From an uncultured Eubacteriales bacterium (GTDB lineage: Bacteria > Bacillota > Clostridia > UBA1381 > UMGS1253), in NCBI GenBank assembly GCA_902492065.1, contig CABUKE010000001.1, positions 186,001-250,000 of the forward strand: a stretch of 64,000 nucleotides of DNA, read 5' to 3'. The translations under genes and the position numbers were made by a program. The notes beneath the pieces were generated by a model. It saw only the letters and a list, made by a program, of their open reading frames with translations, did not search any database and was not told where the DNA came from. Below, piece after piece: positions 60,688 through 64,000 of this stretch (positions within the stretch are counted from its first letter, which is position 1; the number at the start of each line of letters is the position of its first letter).

Positions 60688-61410
60688 TTGGCTGATTGGT
60701 TTATGATGGTTTGGAATGCAATACTGGAATGGTTTGCCGCTGTCAAAGCGGATTTTATTTTGAATTTTATTGAAGAAAACCGTTACATGTATATTGTGGA
60801 CGGTCTGGGCGTTACGATAGAGGTCTCTCTGCTCGCCGTTGTGATAGGCGTTGCGATTGGTGTGGTGGTTGCGCTTGCAGTCATGTCGAAAAACAAATGG
60901 CTTTCGACGCCGGCGCGCTGGTATACGGACGTGATTCGTGGCACACCAATGGTTACACAGCTTTTGATAGTATATTTCGTTATCTTTGCATCCTCACGGA
61001 TGGATAAGTGGATTATCGCCAGTATAGCGTTTGGCCTTAACTCCGGTGCCTATGTATCGGAAATTATTCGCGCTGGGATACAGAGCGTTGACCACGGACA
61101 GATGGAGGCAGGCCGTTCGCTTGGACTTTCCAAAGCGCAGACTATGATTCGGATTATCATTCCGCAGGCTGTGAAAAATATTTTCCCTGCATTAATTAAC
61201 GAGTTTATCGTTCTGATTAAGGAAACTGCAATCGTGGGTTATATTGGGCTGGAGGACCTTGCAAAGGGCGGCGACTTCATCCGAAGCCGTACCTATTCGG
61301 CGTTTATGCCACTGATTGCGACGGCAATTATTTACTTCCTGCTGATTAAAATTCTCACGAAGCTATTTGCGCTGGTGGAGCGTAGACTGCGCAAGTCGGA
61401 GGTTCGGTAA
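60688..61410 (+). CDS. Polar amino-acid ABC transporter permease
   Basis: Membrane subunit of a HisM/GlnP-type importer, 240 residues. About five helices are seen, with the N-terminal GLGVTIEVSLLAVVIGVAIG, DVIRGTPMVTQLL, and the EAA loop QMEAGRSLGLSKAQTMIRIIIPQA that contacts the ATPase. TTG 60688 is six bases after AAAGGGGTG; an in-frame GTG at 60679 lies inside that site. First of three genes: permease, ATPase, binding protein. Confidence 0.92.
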   Translation: MADWFMMVWNAILEWFAAVKADFILNFIEENRYMYIVDGLGVTIEVSLLAVVIGVAIGVVVALAVMSKNKWLSTPARWYTDVIRGTPMVTQLLIVYFVIFASSRMDKWIIASIAFGLNSGAYVSEIIRAGIQSVDHGQMEAGRSLGLSKAQTMIRIIIPQAVKNIFPALINEFIVLIKETAIVGYIGLEDLAKGGDFIRSRTYSAFMPLIATAIIYFLLIKILTKLFALVERRLRKSEVR

Positions 61411-61445
61411 CGGGTTAGTGCTGGAAAAAGAAAGGTTGGTTGCAG

Positions 61446-62168
61446 TTGATTACAGTTAAGAATTTACATAAACATTTTGGAAAATTAGAGGTTCTGCGCG
61501 GAATCAATGAGCATATTGAGCAGGGTGAGGTTGTTGTTGTGATTGGGCCGTCTGGCTCTGGTAAGTCGACGTTTCTGCGCTGCCTAAACCTGCTGGAGGT
61601 TCCGACCGAGGGAGAAATTTACATCGACGATGAGCTGATTAATGCGCCGAAGGTAAACGTCAACCGCATTCGGCAGAAGATGGGGATGGTGTTTCAGCAG
61701 TTTAACCTGTTCCCGCACTTGACAATTATGAACAATATTACGTTGGCGCCGATGCAGATTAAAAAAATGAGCAAAAAGGATGCGGTTGCACTGGGGGCAA
61801 AGCTTCTTGACCGGGTCGGCCTGTTGGAAAAGGCGGACGCTTATCCGGCTCAGCTTTCCGGCGGACAGAAGCAGCGCGTCGCTATAGCGCGCGCGCTTGC
61901 CATGGAACCGGAAATCATGCTCTTTGACGAGCCGACGTCGGCGCTCGACCCGGAAATGGTGGGCGAGGTGCTCGACGTTATGAAGGATTTGGCGCGCGAT
62001 GGCATGACGATGGTCGTTGTAACGCATGAGATGGGATTTGCCCGCGAGGTGGGCTCTCGGGTGTTGTTTATGGATGAGGGCGTCATTTTGGAGCAGAATG
62101 TACCGAAGGAACTGTTTGGAAATCCGCAGCATGAGCGGACAAAGTCGTTTTTGAGCAAGGTATTATAA
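61446..62168 (+). CDS. Amino-acid ABC transporter ATPase
   Basis: GlnQ-type ATPase, 240 residues: Walker [14 protein letters not shown]-loop [10 protein letters not shown], signature [16 protein letters not shown], Walker [17 protein letters not shown] and switch His in [11 protein letters not shown] 61446 ([17 protein letters not shown]) is preferred; a TTG at 61440 is also possible. It energises the adjacent permease. Confidence 0.94.
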   Translation: MITVKNLHKHFGKLEVLRGINEHIEQGEVVVVIGPSGSGKSTFLRCLNLLEVPTEGEIYIDDELINAPKVNVNRIRQKMGMVFQQFNLFPHLTIMNNITLAPMQIKKMSKKDAVALGAKLLDRVGLLEKADAYPAQLSGGQKQRVAIARALAMEPEIMLFDEPTSALDPEMVGEVLDVMKDLARDGMTMVVVTHEMGFAREVGSRVLFMDEGVILEQNVPKELFGNPQHERTKSFLSKVL

Positions 62169-62206
62169 GCAATTGCTTATGTAATATTTTAAGGAGGATG
62201 AAGAAA

Positions 62207-63010
62207 ATGAAGAAGGTATGGAAGGTTCTTGCTTTATTGGCATGTGTTTGCCTGGTTTTAGGCGCATTTGCAGGTTGCAGCAGCGAAACGCCCGCAACGC
62301 CGAGCGCAAGCCCGTCGGCATCTCCTGCGACAGCAGATGAAGATGTACTGGTTATGGGTACAAATGCGGAGTTTCCGCCGTTTGAGTATGTAACGGATCA
62401 GGGGCTGGTTGACAAGTTTGACGGAATCGACGTTGCAATTGCACAGGAGATTGCAAACAGCTTGGGTAAGACGCTGAAGATTGAAAACATGGAGTTTGAT
62501 TCGCTGATTACGGCGCTTGCAACCGGTAAGGTTGACTTTGTTGCTGCCGGCATGACAGTAGAGCCGGACCGTGCAGAGAATGTTGACTTCTCGGACACGT
62601 ATTACAGCGCAAAGCAGGTTATGATTGTAAAGGAAGGCAGCGACATCAAGTCCTCGGCTGACCTGGAAGGTAAAAAGATTGGTGTTATCCTTGGTTACAC
62701 AGGCGATACGACAGTAACGGAAGATCTGGGTTATTCGCCGGAGCGGTATAAGAAGGGCGCAGACGCGGTTCTGGATCTCGTAAACGGTCGTCTTGACGTT
62801 GTTGTGATTGACTCTGCGCCGGCACAGGCATTTGTGAACAAGAATCCGGGCCTTGCCATTGTAGAGGATGCGGCCGCTTTCGAGCAGGAAGAGTATGCAA
62901 TTGCAGTTCAAAAGGGCGACAGCGAGCTTCTGGGCCAGATTAACGACGTACTTGCTGAGCTGAAGGAGAATGGTAAAATCGAAGAATTTGGCGAGAAGTA
63001 TTCGGAGTAA
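62207..63010 (+). CDS. Amino-acid ABC transporter substrate-binding lipoprotein
   Basis: A 267-residue family 3 solute-binding protein. The signal ends in the lipobox GAFAGC, followed by a Ser/Pro/Ala linker and the ligand-binding domain (FPPFEYVTD, IDVAIAQEIANSLGK, FVAAGMTVEPDRAENVDFSD, DVVVIDSAPAQAFV). Substrate (glutamine, cystine or basic residue) cannot be fixed. ATG 62207 is nine bases after AAGGAGG; the ATG at 62198 abuts the site. Confidence 0.93.
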   Translation: MKKVWKVLALLACVCLVLGAFAGCSSETPATPSASPSASPATADEDVLVMGTNAEFPPFEYVTDQGLVDKFDGIDVAIAQEIANSLGKTLKIENMEFDSLITALATGKVDFVAAGMTVEPDRAENVDFSDTYYSAKQVMIVKEGSDIKSSADLEGKKIGVILGYTGDTTVTEDLGYSPERYKKGADAVLDLVNGRLDVVVIDSAPAQAFVNKNPGLAIVEDAAAFEQEEYAIAVQKGDSELLGQINDVLAELKENGKIEEFGEKYSE

Positions 63011-63028
63011 TCCAAAACGAATCCGATA

Positions 63029-63058
63029 TGGGCAGAGGGGATTCCCTCTGCCTGTTTT
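63029..63058 (+). terminator. Intrinsic terminator after the ABC operon
   Basis: Stem GGCAGAGGG (63031-63039), loop GATT, CCCTCTGCC (63044-63052), then TGTTTT. Confidence 0.85.
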
Positions 63059-63090
63059 ATATTTCAAACCGGAAAAAGGAGGCGGGTGGA

Positions 63091-63801
63091 ATGCGGCTGG
63101 ACAAATATTTGGCCGACTGTGGCGCAGGAAGCCGTAAAGAAACGCGCTCGTTTATCCGCGATGGGCGTGTTACGGTAAATGGCGTTGTGGCGAAAAGAGA
63201 GGCCCAGCAGGTGCAGGAGGAAGCAGACCACATTTGTCTGGACGGAGCGGAGTTGCTATATAGACGGTATTTATACCTGATGCTCAACAAGCCTGCCGGC
63301 GTTGTTTCCGCTACGCAGGATAGACAATATAAAACCGTGCTTGACCTTGTGCCGCCGCAGTACCGCCACTTTGGCCTGTTCCCGGTTGGGCGGCTCGACA
63401 TTGATACGACAGGACTGCTGCTGTTGACCAACGACGGCGCATTGGCACACCGGCTGACCTCACCACGGTATCATGCGGATAAGATATATTATGTGGAGGT
63501 CGCTGGCGTCGTTGGAGATGAGGACCGGAAACAGTTCCGGGACGGCATTTTGCTCGAGGACGGGTATCGCTGTAAGCCTGCAGAGCTTTACGTATTAGAG
63601 TCTGGTGCGGTCAGTACGGTGCGCCTGACAATTCAGGAAGGAAAATTTCATCAGGTGAAGCGGATGTTTGAGGCAGTGGGAAAACGTGTATTGTCCCTTA
63701 AGCGGCTCGCTATGGGCGGTGTTAGGCTAGATGAATCGCTTAGAGAAGGCGAGGTGCGGCTGCTCACGGAGCAGGAGATTGCGCTGCTGAAACAGGTATA
63801 A
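63091..63801 (+). CDS. RsuA/RluB-family pseudouridine synthase
   Basis: Isomerises uridine in rRNA. The 236-residue protein has an N-terminal S4 RNA-binding domain (MRLDKYLADCGAGSRKETRSF), the catalytic GRLDIDTTGLLLLTNDG with the essential Asp, and GKFHQVKRMFEAVGKRV. The length and short N-terminus resemble RsuA (16S U516) more than RluB, but the target is not settled. ATG 63091 has AAAGGAGGCGGGTGG upstream; the frame is open further up but lacks homology there. Confidence 0.92.
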   Translation: MRLDKYLADCGAGSRKETRSFIRDGRVTVNGVVAKREAQQVQEEADHICLDGAELLYRRYLYLMLNKPAGVVSATQDRQYKTVLDLVPPQYRHFGLFPVGRLDIDTTGLLLLTNDGALAHRLTSPRYHADKIYYVEVAGVVGDEDRKQFRDGILLEDGYRCKPAELYVLESGAVSTVRLTIQEGKFHQVKRMFEAVGKRVLSLKRLAMGGVRLDESLREGEVRLLTEQEIALLKQV

Positions 63802-63803
63802 AT

Positions 63804-63833
63804 AAAACCTCCCATTTGTTTGGGAGGTTTTCT
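63804..63833. terminator. Bidirectional intrinsic terminator
   Basis: AAAACCTCCCA (63804-63814) and its perfect complement (63821-63831) with a 6-base loop. It serves the pseudouridine synthase gene and the convergent feoB-like gene. Confidence 0.9.
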
Positions 63834-64000
63834 TTATGCCAGACCGGACAGGCGGGCGATGCCCGCAACGAGAAAGCAGGCGAGCAGGCCGATTCCGGTC
63901 GGCAAGACGAACGCCGCTGCTGTCCACTTCCACGAACCGGTTTCCTTTTTGATTGTCAAACAGGTCGTTGCGCAAGGAAAGTGCATGAGCGAAAACAGCA
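63834..64000 (-). CDS. feoB: FeoB-like ferrous iron transporter, C-terminal end only
   Basis: The reverse strand is open from the window edge to a TAA at 63834-63836 and encodes 54 residues. They contain HFPCATTCLTIKKETGSWKW followed by two hydrophobic stretches (FVLPTGIGLLACFLVAGI), the last gate-and-helix region of FeoB, where the Cys and ETGSWKW are well conserved. The GTPase and most of the membrane domain lie outside the window. The call is based on this short but characteristic segment. Confidence 0.8.
   Translation of the reverse strand, partial: LFSLMHFPCATTCLTIKKETGSWKWTAAAFVLPTGIGLLACFLVAGIARLSGLA

Overview
The window reads as chromosome of a Bacillota bacterium of the class Clostridia, probably an anaerobic gut commensal. 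This rests on a Bacillus/Clostridium-type yicC-remA-gmk-rpoZ-coaBC-priA-def-fmt-rsmB-rlmN-prpC-prkC-rsgA-rpe-thiN operon, a dcw cluster that starts with mraZ and includes the Gram-positive genes DUF881 and sbp, an S-layer-homology surface protein, frequent TTG/GTG starts, and an oxygen-sensitive glycyl radical enzyme. The DNA looks moderately GC-rich. I saw no tRNA, rRNA, CRISPR array, IS element or prophage gene. The genus cannot be fixed from the sequence alone.

Layout. 1-3290: 3' part of glmM, a DUF2752 membrane protein, deoC, a Dph6-like ATPase and a small membrane protein. 3372-18893: the large housekeeping operon (nucleotides, CoA, replication restart, N-formyl-Met processing, rRNA methylation, PP2C/PASTA-kinase pair, RsgA, Rpe, thiamine pyrophosphokinase). 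19031-34266: the dcw cell-wall/division cluster from mraZ to ftsZ, preceded by four AAAGTG-type MraZ boxes; murD, murC and murB are not in it. 34283-42622: a reverse-strand acyltransferase fused to a helical toroid-like domain, a paaK-type CoA ligase behind a terminator/antiterminator leader, a UroD-like protein, metF, and a MetH whose activation domain is a separate gene. 42624-56642: a reverse-strand GH4 enzyme with the CHEV motif (probable alpha-galacturonidase), divergent from a 14-gene bacterial microcompartment (BMC) locus. 56706-63833: an SLH-anchored cohesin/MBG-like surface protein, a polar amino-acid ABC transporter and an RsuA-family pseudouridine synthase. The window ends inside a reverse-strand feoB-like gene.

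The BMC locus is the centrepiece. It encodes a B12-independent 1,2-propanediol dehydratase (glycyl radical enzyme) and its activase, a class II aldolase of the fuculose/rhamnulose-1-phosphate type, a zinc-type alcohol dehydrogenase, a CoA-acylating aldehyde dehydrogenase, PduL, a PduS-like Fe-S flavoprotein, seven shell proteins (EutS-like, four BMC-H, one BMC-P, one PduT-like BMC-T) and a DeoR-family regulator. The likely route is deoxyhexose 1-phosphate to lactaldehyde, then 1,2-propanediol, propanal, and finally propanol plus propionyl-CoA/propionyl-phosphate, as in the fucose/rhamnose glycyl-radical (GRM5-type) microcompartments. Four cargo enzymes carry similar terminal amphipathic helices that look like encapsulation peptides. 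A nearly identical 22-nt element lies at two promoters of the locus, 4 kb apart, and a perfect 14-bp inverted repeat covers the main -35 box; both are good candidates for DeoR operators. The divergent GH4 enzyme hints that rhamnose or galacturonate from pectin feeds the compartment. The family is known; the details that look unusual are the possible double start of one BMC-H, the Cys-rich aldolase tail, the altered pores of two BMC-H proteins and the operator layout.
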